NCBI RefSeq assembly: GCF_004803895.1
Contig: NZ_CP021978.1
Coordinates: forward strand, 7,812,001 to 7,876,000
Source: Streptomyces hawaiiensis
Lineage (GTDB): Bacteria; Actinomycetota; Actinomycetes; Streptomycetales; Streptomycetaceae
DNA: 64,000 bases
Reading direction: 5' to 3'
The position numbers and the translations under genes are program-made. The notes beneath the pieces were generated by a model. It did no database searches. It worked only from the letters and a program-made list of their open reading frames with translations, and was not told the origin of the DNA. Numbering within the stretch: position 1 is the stretch's first letter; the number at the start of each line of letters is the position of its first letter. Shown here piece after piece: positions 41,835 to 51,000 of the stretch.

Positions 41835-42356
41835 TTGACCACGGCCACGCCGCGCCCTCCCGCGCTGCCGCGCGCCCTCGTCGTACCGACGCCCATCGTG
41901 CGCACCGCCCGCCCGGACGAGGCCGCCGCCCTCGCCACCCTGTCCCAGCCCTTCGCGCACTCGGGCGCGCTGCGCGAACGCCCCCTCTCCCTCTACGCCG
42001 CCCACGCGGCCGACTTCCTGGTGCTGGAGGCCCCCGACGGCACTCTCGACGGCTGCGTGGGCCTGCGCGCCTACCCTGCGGAGGCGGGGGAGGGCCGTGA
42101 ACTCGCGGGCGTCGTCTACAACTTCTGTGTGGCCGAGCACCGGCAGGGGAGCGGAGCGGGAGCCGGGCTGTTACGCGCGGTGCTCGCCACGGCACGCGCG
42201 CAGTCCCTCGGCGCCCTGTTCACGGCGACCACCGGAGGCGCCGGACTGTTCCTCCGCCACGGCTTCACACCCACGACCGCGCACCGCGCGCCGCGGCCCT
42301 GGGCGGAGTCCCTGGACCCGCGGCGCAACGCGCGCGTCCTGGTCAGAAGGGGGTGA
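41835..42356 (+). CDS. GNAT acetyltransferase, N-acetylglutamate synthase-like
   Basis: 173 residues from the TTG at 41835 (AAGGAA upstream). The GNAT fold is seen in VVYNFCVAEHRQGSGAGAGLLRAVLATARAQ (acetyl-CoA loop around RQGSGAG). The pattern SGALRERPLSLYAAHAADFLVLE...TATTGGAGLFLRHGF...SLDPRRNARVL resembles short actinobacterial N-acetylglutamate synthases. It converges with an acetylglutamate kinase gene, so the pair could run the first two steps to ornithine. Leu113 is encoded by TTA (42171-42173), the rare codon read by the bldA tRNA. The last codons lie inside a tandem repeat. Confidence 0.75.
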   Translation: MTTATPRPPALPRALVVPTPIVRTARPDEAAALATLSQPFAHSGALRERPLSLYAAHAADFLVLEAPDGTLDGCVGLRAYPAEAGEGRELAGVVYNFCVAEHRQGSGAGAGLLRAVLATARAQSLGALFTATTGGAGLFLRHGFTPTTAHRAPRPWAESLDPRRNARVLVRRG

Positions 42357-42513
42357 CCATGTCGGTCGTGCGCGTCCTGGTCAGGAGGGCGTGACCACGC
42401 CGGTCGTGCGCGTCTGGTCAGGACTGGGTGACCCCGTCGGTCGCGCGTCTGAACAGGACTGGGTGACCGAGTCACTCGCGCGTCTGGTCAGGACGGGTGA
42501 CCACGTCGGGAAC
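42332..42513. repeat. Five degenerate 35-38 bp tandem repeats spanning two convergent gene ends
   Basis: Units start with GCGCGTC at 42332, 42370, 42408, 42443 and 42478 and follow the pattern GCGCGTCTGGTCAGGACGGGTGACC. The first unit contains the GNAT stop codon and the last the final codons of the acetylglutamate kinase gene (VVTRPDQTRE). The units between are non-coding. Confidence 0.85.
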
Positions 42514-43374
42514 CACGGTGGTGCCCGGGCTGGTCTCGGCGAGCACACTTCGCAGCACCGCGTGCGGCACGCGCCCGTCCACCACATGCGCCTTGCGCAC
42601 CCCGCCGCGGACGGCCCGCAGACAGCCCTCCATCTTCGGCAGCATCCCGCTCGCCAGCCCGGGCAGCAGCCCGTCCAGCGCACGAGCTGTCAGACGCCCG
42701 ATGACCTCGGTACTGTGCGGCCAGTCCGCGTACAGCCCCTCGACGTCGGTGAGCATCACCAGCCGCTCGGCGTCGAGTGCGACGGCGAGGGCCGCCGCCG
42801 CGAGATCGGCGTTGACGTTGTAGACCTGCCCGTCCGCGCCGCGTGCCACGGGGGAGACGACGGGGATGTGGTCCTGCTCCAACAGCGCGCGCACCATGGC
42901 CGGGTTGACGTCCACGACGTCGCCGACGAGACCGATGTCCACCGCCCGGCCGTCCACCCGGGCCGGCCGCCGCACCGCCGTCATCGTGTGCGCGTCCTCC
43001 CCGGTCAGGCCCACCGCGAAGGGGCCGTGGGCGTTGATGTGACCGACCAGTTCCCGCTGGACGCGCCCCGTCAGCACCATGCGCACCACGTCCAGGGTCT
43101 CGGGTGTGGTCACCCGCAGCCCCGCCTCGAAGCGCGTCTCCAGGCCGAGCCGGTCCAGCATCGCGCTGATCTGCGGCCCGCCGCCGTGCACGACGACCGG
43201 GCGCAGACCCGCGTGCCACAGCTCCACGACGTCCTGGGCGAAGGTCAGTTGAAGCCTCGCGTCCACCATGGCGTTGCCACCGAACTTGACGACGACCACA
43301 CTGCCCCGCAGTTCCTCGGGCCAGGAAAGCGCCCGGGCGGACGGATCCCCTTCTCGGGCGGCTGTCACGGTCAC
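42472..43374 (-). CDS. argB: Acetylglutamate kinase (second copy type)
   Basis: 300 residues. Amino-acid-kinase motifs: VVVKFGGNAMVD near the N-terminus (ATP lysine), VVHGGGPQISAMLDRLGL (acetylglutamate-binding glycine loop), VNADLAAAALAVALDAERLVMLTDVEGL, and GMLPKMEGCLRAV. It phosphorylates N-acetylglutamate on the route to ornithine and arginine. The GTG at 43374 follows GGAG with 7-base spacing. An iron box 140 bases upstream ties it to the siderophore regulon. It is separate from any visible arg operon, so a dedicated ornithine-supply paralogue is likely. Confidence 0.9.
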   Translation of the reverse strand: MTVTAAREGDPSARALSWPEELRGSVVVVKFGGNAMVDARLQLTFAQDVVELWHAGLRPVVVHGGGPQISAMLDRLGLETRFEAGLRVTTPETLDVVRMVLTGRVQRELVGHINAHGPFAVGLTGEDAHTMTAVRRPARVDGRAVDIGLVGDVVDVNPAMVRALLEQDHIPVVSPVARGADGQVYNVNADLAAAALAVALDAERLVMLTDVEGLYADWPHSTEVIGRLTARALDGLLPGLASGMLPKMEGCLRAVRGGVRKAHVVDGRVPHAVLRSVLAETSPGTTVVPDVVTRPDQTRE

Positions 43375-43512
43375 GCGGTCACTCCGTTTCCCCACGAGGC
43401 CGGGCAGGGCCCGGACCTGCATCTCGGGCGACCACGCTCCCGTGTCGACGGCCGGCAAGCCCGCAGGGCCTTCCCCTCATCCATCGACACGGCCTCGACG
43501 CCCAGCAAGAGG

Positions 43513-43531
43513 CTAGGTTAGCCTACCCTTA
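43513..43531. promoter_or_regulatory. Iron box upstream of the acetylglutamate kinase gene
   Basis: CTAGGTTAGCCTACCCTTA in reverse complement matches TTAGGTTAGGCTCACCTAA at 15 of 19 positions. It is the only iron box in the window outside the recognised cch genes. Confidence 0.75.
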
Positions 43532-43801
43532 ACGAGCGGCCCAAGTGTCGAACAGCGGCGTGCGGTTGGGCGGAGTGAGGGTGCCGGCAGGCGACCCGCG
43601 TTCCGGAAGGCCCGGGCCGTACGACCGGTCCCCGCCGAACGTCCGGAACAGACGGGGCCGGCGCGCGAGCGAGGGCGGCCTTGACGGACGTGGCGTGCTC
43701 GGGCAGGTGCCGGGCGGCCCGGACGGCGGCCGGACCGAGGAAGCCGGCCAGGGCGCGCTCGGCCTGGTCTGGGTCGGCCCTTCCTCGGCCCCGGGTCGGG
43801 G
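43532..43801 (-). other. No intact gene; possible coding remnant on the minus strand
   Basis: About 270 bases without a convincing gene. On the minus strand, roughly 43640-43790 reads with strong third-position GC as ADPDQAERALAGFLGPAAVR..., without an obvious start, ribosome site or continuation. It may be a decayed gene fragment; I do not recognise it. Confidence 0.3.
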
Positions 43802-44131
43802 TCAGGGCACCTCGTACCGTACGAGTGCCCTGGCGAAGGGCTCGCCGCTGCGCCGGGCGTACGTCATCCGCTCGCGAACCTCGCTCAGGGAGCGGGGACG
43901 GTAGCCGGGCCCGCCGCAGCAGCTCTTGTGGAAGCGGACGCCCGCGTGCAGCAGCACGGACAGTGTCCGCCAGGCCGCGCTGTCCCGGCGGCGGGGTGCC
44001 GCGAAGGCCGAGCCCACGTGGATCAGCCGCTGCGCGCAGCGGGGGCAGACGCGCTGCCTGTCGGTGTCGTACGGCTGCTTGTACGAAGCCCGGCAGGGCA
44101 GGCAGACGTAGGAGGTCTTCGCATGTCCCAT
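43802..44131 (-). CDS. Small zinc-ribbon-like protein, conserved in Streptomyces
   Basis: 109 residues. Paired cysteines CLPC (residues ~10-13) and CPRC (~29-32) suggest a zinc ribbon, with a second CC pair in FHKSCCGGPGYRPRSL. The remainder is basic. I recognise the pattern MGHAKTSYVCLPCRASYKQP...ERMTYARR.GEPFARALVR from other streptomycetes, where it is annotated only as hypothetical. The ATG at 44131 has a weak ribosome site. There is no operon partner. Confidence 0.8.
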   Translation of the reverse strand: MGHAKTSYVCLPCRASYKQPYDTDRQRVCPRCAQRLIHVGSAFAAPRRRDSAAWRTLSVLLHAGVRFHKSCCGGPGYRPRSLSEVRERMTYARRSGEPFARALVRYEVP

Positions 44132-44623
44132 GCCGTCAGGGTAGGCGGCACCCGGGTGGAACTCGACGGGGTTCTCGCAGGCTGGCCACGGCTCACGGGC
44201 GGCAGGGCCCGTCGGTGGACGCGGAGCGGGACGACAGCCCCGCGATCCAACTGCCCGAAACCGAACTGCGGCGCCTGCTCTCCGGCCGGGTCCGTACTCA
44301 GGCCGGGCAGTCGGCCCGTGTGGTGGCCGTACCCCGACGGATCACCAGATAGCGCGCGTTGCCCAGCACACGATCAGGCGCCGAGCGTCTGACGCGTCCC
44401 GTTGGTAGCCGTGACGAACTTTCTGGCGGAGCCGTCCGCGACCCGGGTCTCCGCGCTGTCGGCCGCCCCTGGCCCGGTGCCGGCCGGCCCCGTTCCATCG
44501 CCCTCACGGCGGGCTGGTCAAGGTTGTTCCTCAGGCAGGCCCTGATCACGCAAAAAGCATGGCCATGACACTCACCTGGTGCGAAGGTCCTTGTCGCACA
44601 AATGATCTATCGACGGAGATGTC
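44132..44623. other. Region with at most a 45-codon reading frame
   Basis: 492 bases between a zinc-ribbon gene and a secreted-protein gene. From a GTG at 44215 to TAG at 44352 on plus, 45 codons have coding-like composition (VDAERDDSPAIQLPETELRRLL...). A different plus frame from 44123 (MSHAVRVGGTRVELDG) could be its upstream part separated by a frameshift. The last ~270 bases show nothing but the leader of the next gene. It could be a small gene or a remnant. Confidence 0.3.
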
Positions 44624-45139
44624 ATGAAAAGGATCCGCGTCAAGAAGAAGGCAGCCGCCTGCGCCATGTCAGTCGCGGCAGTGGCCGCTGTCCTGGCAAC
44701 CGCCGGTCCGGTGAACGCGGCGGAGTACACGGTCATGGACAACTGCGACGTTCCGTGGATCAGCTGCTCCTACGGTGACCTGTGGCTGTTCTACAACTCG
44801 AAGGACATCGCCGTCCAGGACGGCTACTACAAGTCGGCCTTCACGACGTTCTACGGCAATGTGTCCGACCACTGGGGAACCAGTCAGTACGAGGGCTCGT
44901 CACTGTCGACCTACCGGTACGTGTTCGGCAACGGCGGCTACGGCAACGGCCAGTACATGAAGAACAACGCGGCGTCCGTGCAGAACTGCGCCTCGGACGA
45001 CAACTACCGCGTGTATTACAACTCCGGCTACGGCGGCACATCCCAGTACTTCGCGAAGAACGGCCCTTACGGAGACTGCAACATCACCGACCTGATCTCC
45101 GCTCTGAAGAACAACAACGCCTCCTCTCACTTCGCATAA
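44624..45139 (+). CDS. Small secreted protein, peptidase-inhibitor-I36-like
   Basis: 171 residues. A clear signal peptide (MKRIRVKKKAAACAMSVAAVAAVLATAG, then PVNA) precedes a ~138-residue mature domain rich in Tyr, Asn and Gly with four cysteines. The repeated pattern YNSKDIAVQDGYYKSAF / YNSGYGGTSQYF recalls beta/gamma-crystallin-like secreted proteins such as the I36 peptidase inhibitors. GGAG precedes the ATG. It leads a set of exported proteins on one strand. Inhibitor activity is not shown by the sequence. Confidence 0.75.
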   Translation: MKRIRVKKKAAACAMSVAAVAAVLATAGPVNAAEYTVMDNCDVPWISCSYGDLWLFYNSKDIAVQDGYYKSAFTTFYGNVSDHWGTSQYEGSSLSTYRYVFGNGGYGNGQYMKNNAASVQNCASDDNYRVYYNSGYGGTSQYFAKNGPYGDCNITDLISALKNNNASSHFA

Positions 45140-45159
45140 AGCACATGAAGGAACTCCCC

Positions 45160-46176
45160 GTGAAGTACATCAAGCAGACAGCCGCCGCAGTGGCCTTGAC
45201 CGCTTCGGCTCTCCTGGTCAGCGCCTGTTCCTCCGGCACGACATCGGACACCACGAAGAACGCGGCCGACAGCAGACCCGTCGTGAACAAGGAAAACTGG
45301 CCCAAGAGAATCCCCACCAGCGGCCTGACCAAGGGTCTGAGCCTCCCACTGGAGGCGTACATGCCCTCCTACGAGGACCAGGTCACCGTTGAGCAGGCCG
45401 CCAACGATCTCCAGCAGTCCTGTATGAAGGACTACGGCATCGACCTGACGCTGCCGCGAGCGGGCGCCAACCCGCCTCCCAGTGACAACGACGCCAACAT
45501 CGAACGCCGTTACGGCATCACCGACCGGGCCGAGGCCGAGAAGTACGGCTACGAGCTCCCTCCGGCGCTGCAGGAGTACACCAGGCAGACCATGCGTGAT
45601 CTGTCCGGTGTCGAGGTGGAGGTCCTGACCGGCCACACCAAGCCCGAGCCGCTCAGACCCCCCACGGGAGACAAGGCCGCAGAGCCGTTGGCCGCGCCCG
45701 GCAGGAGCACGAAGCCCGCTCGGGCGGAGTACAACGGAAAGAAGTTGAAGGCAGGCGGCTGTGTCGGCTGGTCCGAGCAGCAACTCGGCCTCAAGGAGGC
45801 CGACCCCGCCTTCGTGGCGCAGCTCGCCGGGGACAGCCTGGTGCTGTCGCTGAAGGACGACAAGGTCATCAAGGTCCTGGCCGCCTGGTCCTCTTGCATG
45901 GACGGCAAGGCGCACAAGGGACTCGCCGATCCGTACAAGGCGATGGACCAGGGCGTCACGAACAACGGGCAGCCGTCGCCGCAGTCCATCGCTCTGGCGG
46001 TCGACGACATCGACTGCAAGGAGCAGACGGACCTGGTGAAGGTCTGGTCCGGTGTGGAGTCCGTGATCCAGGACCGGCAGATCGCCGACAACAAGAGCCG
46101 GCTGACCGGCATCAAGGAGCAGCACGACAAGGAAAGGGCCGCCGCGCGCAACCAGATGGCGGCTTCCGTCCAGTGA
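45160..46176 (+). CDS. Four-cysteine lipoprotein, paralogue 1
   Basis: 338 residues from the GTG at 45160 (AAGGAA upstream; an ATG at 45145 lacks a ribosome site). Lipobox LVSAC gives Cys23. The mature protein has four conserved cysteines (QQSCMKDYG, GGCVGWS, WSSCMDGKAHK, DCKEQTDLV) and blocks shared with the gene at 46805 (AGANPPPSDNDANIERRYGITD, VLTGHTKP). The C-terminal ~70 residues are helical and charged. I recognise it only as an actinobacterial lipoprotein family. It starts 20 bases after the I36-like gene, so co-transcription is likely. Confidence 0.8.
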   Translation: MKYIKQTAAAVALTASALLVSACSSGTTSDTTKNAADSRPVVNKENWPKRIPTSGLTKGLSLPLEAYMPSYEDQVTVEQAANDLQQSCMKDYGIDLTLPRAGANPPPSDNDANIERRYGITDRAEAEKYGYELPPALQEYTRQTMRDLSGVEVEVLTGHTKPEPLRPPTGDKAAEPLAAPGRSTKPARAEYNGKKLKAGGCVGWSEQQLGLKEADPAFVAQLAGDSLVLSLKDDKVIKVLAAWSSCMDGKAHKGLADPYKAMDQGVTNNGQPSPQSIALAVDDIDCKEQTDLVKVWSGVESVIQDRQIADNKSRLTGIKEQHDKERAAARNQMAASVQ

Positions 46177-46205
46177 GGACCGGTGCGGTAGGGCCCGGAC
46201 CGCGC

Positions 46206-46682
46206 ATGACCCGGGCACTGTGGCTGATGGCGGCGTGTGTGCTGGCCGCCGGGTGTACGGACGGCGGCGCCGACAAGGCCGCCCCCGCGCCGCAGCGGCC
46301 GGCGACTCCGAGCGCGGAGCAGAGCAGTCCGCAAGTGCGCCCGTCGCCGTCGCCGTCGCCTGTGGCCTCGGTGCACTCCGAAGGCCGTACGCGTGTCCTG
46401 GAGTACGGAGACCTGACCGTGCGTGCCACACCGGAAAGCAGTGGTGTGCGTACCGAGATCGAAGTGGCCAACACCAACCAGCGGGATGCGACGTATTCCG
46501 TCCAGATCAGCATCGCCGACGGTAAGGGCTGGACCGCGTACAACCGGTTCTGGCTGCAGGACGTCCCTCCGGGGAAAACCGGGCGGGACGAGGCGGTGAT
46601 CGGCTCGGGAGACATGGGTCCGGCTCCACAGGTACCGAAGATCTACGTCGATGAGTTCACTCCCCTCGTCGACCGGAAGTAG
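46206..46682 (+). CDS. Small lipoprotein with Pro/Ser linker
   Basis: 158 residues. Lipobox LAAGC gives Cys17, then a ~40-residue Ala/Pro/Ser linker, then a compact beta-rich domain (GVRTEIEVANTNQRDATYSVQISIADGKGWTAYNRFWLQDVPPGKTGRDEAVI) like the FxLYD/DUF4352-type immunoglobulin-like lipoprotein domains. A GTG at 46173 overlapping the previous stop could add 11 residues. It lies between the two paralogous lipoproteins. Function unknown. Confidence 0.7.
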   Translation: MTRALWLMAACVLAAGCTDGGADKAAPAPQRPATPSAEQSSPQVRPSPSPSPVASVHSEGRTRVLEYGDLTVRATPESSGVRTEIEVANTNQRDATYSVQISIADGKGWTAYNRFWLQDVPPGKTGRDEAVIGSGDMGPAPQVPKIYVDEFTPLVDRK

Positions 46683-46804
46683 CAAAGGGAAACCTCCACG
46701 CGCGGTCCGGTCATGAGCTGAGCGGATTACTGCCGCAATGGGGCCTGGCGGAACGTCAAGTCCCCCTCGTCTCTGCGTTCGGACCACCCCCCTTCAAGGA
46801 GCCC

Positions 46805-47809
46805 ATGATGAGCATGCGCCGTACCACGGCCTCGGTGGCGGCCATCGCCGCCGTCGCCGCAGCGACGCTCATGACCGGGTGCGGCGGCAACAGCACCAGC
46901 GCCGGGAACACCCCGGCCGACAAACCGGTCGTGAACAAGGACAACCGGCCCGCAAAGGCCCCCCGACAGGGACTGGCCGAGAACATGGTGCTTCCCCTGG
47001 AGAAGTACATGCTTTCCTACGCCGACCGGGTCACCCTCGATCAGGCGACGACCGGCCTTCAGCAGAAGTGCATGGCCGGCTACGGCTTCCACGTCGCCCT
47101 TCCCAAGGCCGGAGCGAATCCGCCCCCCAGTACCGACGACGCCACTATGGAACGCCGCTACGGCATCACCGACCCGGATGATGCCGCAAGGTACGGCTAT
47201 GAGCCGGCACCGAAGTTCCGGGGGCGCACCAGCCAGAGCGTCCCCGACCTCCCCGGCGTGCAAGTGGAGGTACTGACCGGGCACACCAAGCCGGTCACCA
47301 CCCACTCCAAGAACGGCAAGGGCGGTTTCTACATCACCCCCGACAGCGTCAGGCCGGCACGCGCCTCCTACCACGGCAAGGCGCTGAAGAAAGGCGGCTG
47401 TGTCGGCTGGAGCAAGGAACAGATCAAGCTCGACGACTCCGACGCGCTGTTCGTCTCCCAACTCGCCGGAAAGAGCCTGACCGCCTCGCAGCGGAAGCGA
47501 GTGGTGAAGAAGGCGATCAGCGCCTGGTCGTCCTGCATGGACGCCAAAGGCCACAAGAACCTCGCCGACCCGTACCAGGCGATGGCACAGGGCGTCACCG
47601 AAGGCCGTGCCTCGAAGAGCCAGGACAGCATCGACCTCGCTGTCGACGATGTGGCGTGCAAGCAGCAGACCAACCTGGTGAAGATCTGGTTCGACACCGA
47701 GAGAAAGATCGAGAACAAGCAGATCGCCGCCAACAAGGCCAAGCTGGAGGCGATCGCCTCAGGCCACGGCAAGGCGCTGTCGGCGGCCCGGGCCCAGCAG
47801 GGCGGATGA
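46805..47809 (+). CDS. Four-cysteine lipoprotein, paralogue 2
   Basis: 334 residues. AAGGAG precedes the ATG, and lipobox LMTGC gives Cys26. It is clearly related to the 45160 gene over its whole length: VVNKDN, LPLEKYMLSYADRVTLDQA, AGANPPPSTDDATMERRYGITD, EVLTGHTKP, GGCVGWS, AWSSCMDAKGHKNLADPYQAM, AVDDVACKQQTNLVKIW. The four cysteines are conserved, suggesting two disulfides. The pair probably arose by tandem duplication around the small lipoprotein gene. Function unknown. Confidence 0.8.
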   Translation: MMSMRRTTASVAAIAAVAAATLMTGCGGNSTSAGNTPADKPVVNKDNRPAKAPRQGLAENMVLPLEKYMLSYADRVTLDQATTGLQQKCMAGYGFHVALPKAGANPPPSTDDATMERRYGITDPDDAARYGYEPAPKFRGRTSQSVPDLPGVQVEVLTGHTKPVTTHSKNGKGGFYITPDSVRPARASYHGKALKKGGCVGWSKEQIKLDDSDALFVSQLAGKSLTASQRKRVVKKAISAWSSCMDAKGHKNLADPYQAMAQGVTEGRASKSQDSIDLAVDDVACKQQTNLVKIWFDTERKIENKQIAANKAKLEAIASGHGKALSAARAQQGG

Positions 47810-48082
47810 GCGTTGCGGGGGGCGTAACCGAGCCCCGGTCGCGGTGGGCGATGCGCTCGCGGCCGCACTGTGCGGGGGTGTGGTGCCGGGACGGAGCGCG
47901 GACACCCCTCTCTCCCGCGGCTCTATCGTACCGACGTCGGTCTCATGGTCGCCTGAGGCGACCGGTTCCGTCCTCGGCAGCGGGGCCCCGGGAATCCAGC
48001 ATGCACACCGTGGCCTGGACGACCTCGACGTAACGATGCGTCAGGGCCACGGACGTGTCTGACCGAAAGAAAGGAGACCACC

Positions 48083-51000
48083 ATGCGAAGACGGCACAAA
48101 GAGCGTGCCATGGCTGTCATCTCGGCGACCGCGGTCGCCGCGATGACCTTCACCATGGCGAGTACAGCGCAAGCAGCGGATTCGACACCGCCGAAGAAGA
48201 CCGGACACGCCAGACCGGCCAAGAGAAAGCACCCTCTGGCGATTCCCGCTGAGGACCGTGACAGCGTCCTCGGCAAGAACTGGAAGACCTCCGGCGACCG
48301 GGCCGTGACCACCGCCGCCGACAGCGACGGACTGCACCTCCTCGTCGCCGACGCGAAAACCGGCTACCACTGGAAGACCGCCACCGTCCTGTCCGAACCC
48401 CAGCTGCCGGCCGACACCTGGATCGGCAACAGCTGCCTCATGGACGATCACCACGCGGCCGTCGTCTACGCCCCCCGCACCTTCACCAACAAACCCGACC
48501 TGATGATGGGCGGCGCCCTGACGGCCGTCGTCGACCTGGACAGTGGCGACGTCACCAAGATGCCGTTCACCGCGTCCCTCGCCTACTTCGACCCGACCTG
48601 CGACGCGCACACCCACAGCGCGGCGTTCACCGCCCTGCGGGACGACAAGACGCGCCTGATCACCGTCGACACGCACGGCGACACCGACGCGGACGTCACC
48701 GCCCGCGGTGAGATCACCTCCGCCGTCCCCACCAAGGACGGCCTGATCGGCGCGGCCGGGAACCGGCTCGTCCACATCAGTCGCAAGGGCAAGCAGGCGA
48801 CGCTCACCGCGACGAAGCACGCCCCGTACGACATCACCGCGGGGAAAGACGGAACGGTCACCTACATCGACCGCACCGGTGACACGCGAGCCCGCGTGCA
48901 GACGTACGCACACGGCACGAAGACCACCGTCGCCCACGGCGAGACCACGGCGATGGGCCTCGCCCAGGACGCCACCGGCAAGGTCTACCTGCTCGGCCAG
49001 GCCACCCACGACGCGGCGTTCGGCCACAGCGGCATCACCGAGAAGAACGTCCCTCACGAAGCGCAGCTGTCCACCCGCGGACGCCTCGCCGTCGACCCCG
49101 TCGTCTCCGACGCCGTGGAGCGCGGCGTCGCCACCATCAAGGGCGTCGGCAAGGACCTCTCGCACACCGCGAAGGAGCCGGCCACCGGGCAGGGCGCCGG
49201 AAGCGTCAGTCACCTCCTCGACATCACCGCGACTTCCACCGTCACCGGACAGCGCACGACGCTCACAGCCGACGAGCCTGACGCCACAGCGGGCGGCACC
49301 ACCTCGCCGGCCCTGACCGGTGACAGCCGGCCGCAGATGTCCACGATGAGCCTCATGACCACGGCCACCGACGACCCGCGCGCGCACGACCCCGTGGACA
49401 CCGATGCCTGGTGCTCCGTGCCCCGCAACGACGTCAACACCCAGGCCCTCCAACCCACCCCGAACCAGGTGGAGTGGGCCGTCGACATGGCCGTGCGCGG
49501 AGACCTCACCTCCGGCTACATCAAGCAGGGCGGCTGGCGCACCCAGACCGGACTGGCCACCATCGACCCCCAGGGCACCTGGCCCGCCCCCACGCTCAAC
49601 GGCGGCGGCCGCATCCCCGCGCAGGTCGAACTCGGCATCCTCGCCCAGGAATCCAACCTGTGGCAGGCCGAATCCGGCGCCATTCCCGGCCAGATGGGCA
49701 GCCCGCTGGCCTCCGTGGACGGTTACTACGGACACCAGACCGGCGGCAGCCTCGCGGACTACTGGACCATCCACTGGGACCTGTCCGACTGCGGCTACGG
49801 CGTCGGCCAGGTCACCGACGGCATGCGCAAAGCCGGCTTCGAGAAGGACGACGAAACCGCTCTCGACCCCAGCCTCCAGCGCGCCGTCGCCCTCGACTAC
49901 ACGATGAACATCGCCTCTTCGCTCTACATCCTCGCGGACAAGTGGAACGAGGTTCACGAGGCCGACCAGACCATCACCGTCAACAACGACGACCCGGCCA
50001 AGCCGGAGAACTGGTTCACCGCAGTCTGGAACTACAACCTCGGCTTCAACCCCAGGTCCAAGGAAGCCGAGAACGGGAACTGGGGGCTCGGCTGGTTCAA
50101 CAATCCCGCCAACCCGGTCTACCCGGCCGACCGTGACCCCTTCATGGACATGGACGCCGACCCGGCCAACTGGCCCTGGGACGCCGCCCATCCGCAGTAC
50201 TGGCCGTATGAGGAGAAGGTCATGGGGTGGGCCGCCTGGTCCATCGACACCGGCCACTCCTACGCGACCTCCGGACGCCAGGACTGGCCCGGCGAATCCG
50301 GCTACAGCTCCGCCGGCTTCTACCCGTCCTGGTGGAACAGCACCGCCGAGCGCACCGCCATCAAGCCACCACTCGACACGTTCTGCAATGCGGCCAACAA
50401 CTGTGACGCCGCCAACCCGCCGGACTGCCCGGACGCCGGCTGCTACACCCAGTACTGGTGGAACGCGGCCAATGCCACATGGAAGGACGACTGTTCTTCC
50501 ACCTGCGGCAACGAGAAGATCAAATATGCGACGCTGATCAGCGAGCCCGGTCGCGGATACCGCCTTCAGTACGGCACACCGCAGTGCGATACCGGGAACC
50601 TTCCGTCAGGAGCGAAGATCGTCGCATCCGTTCCGGCGGGAACACCCACCTGGAGCGACTGCGGAACGACGACAACCGACGGCTCGTTCCAGTTCACGTT
50701 CTACCCTGATCCCAACGCCACCGGGCCCGGCCTCGGCCAGTACGACGCCAAAGCCGACCTCCATCAGATCGGCGGCGGCTACCAGGGCCATTTCTGGTAC
50801 GCACACACCCGTGATCCGGCCCACCTCGGCGGCGACAGCGGTCGCATGACGATCCAGGGCGACTGGAAACTCCCCGGCGCCGTCCCCGAGGAACAAGCCG
50901 CCATCTACGTCCACATCCCCGACACCGGAGCCCAGACCACCAAAGCGTTCTACGACATACCCACCGCCCTCGGCACCGCCAAGGTCGTGGTCAACCAGGA

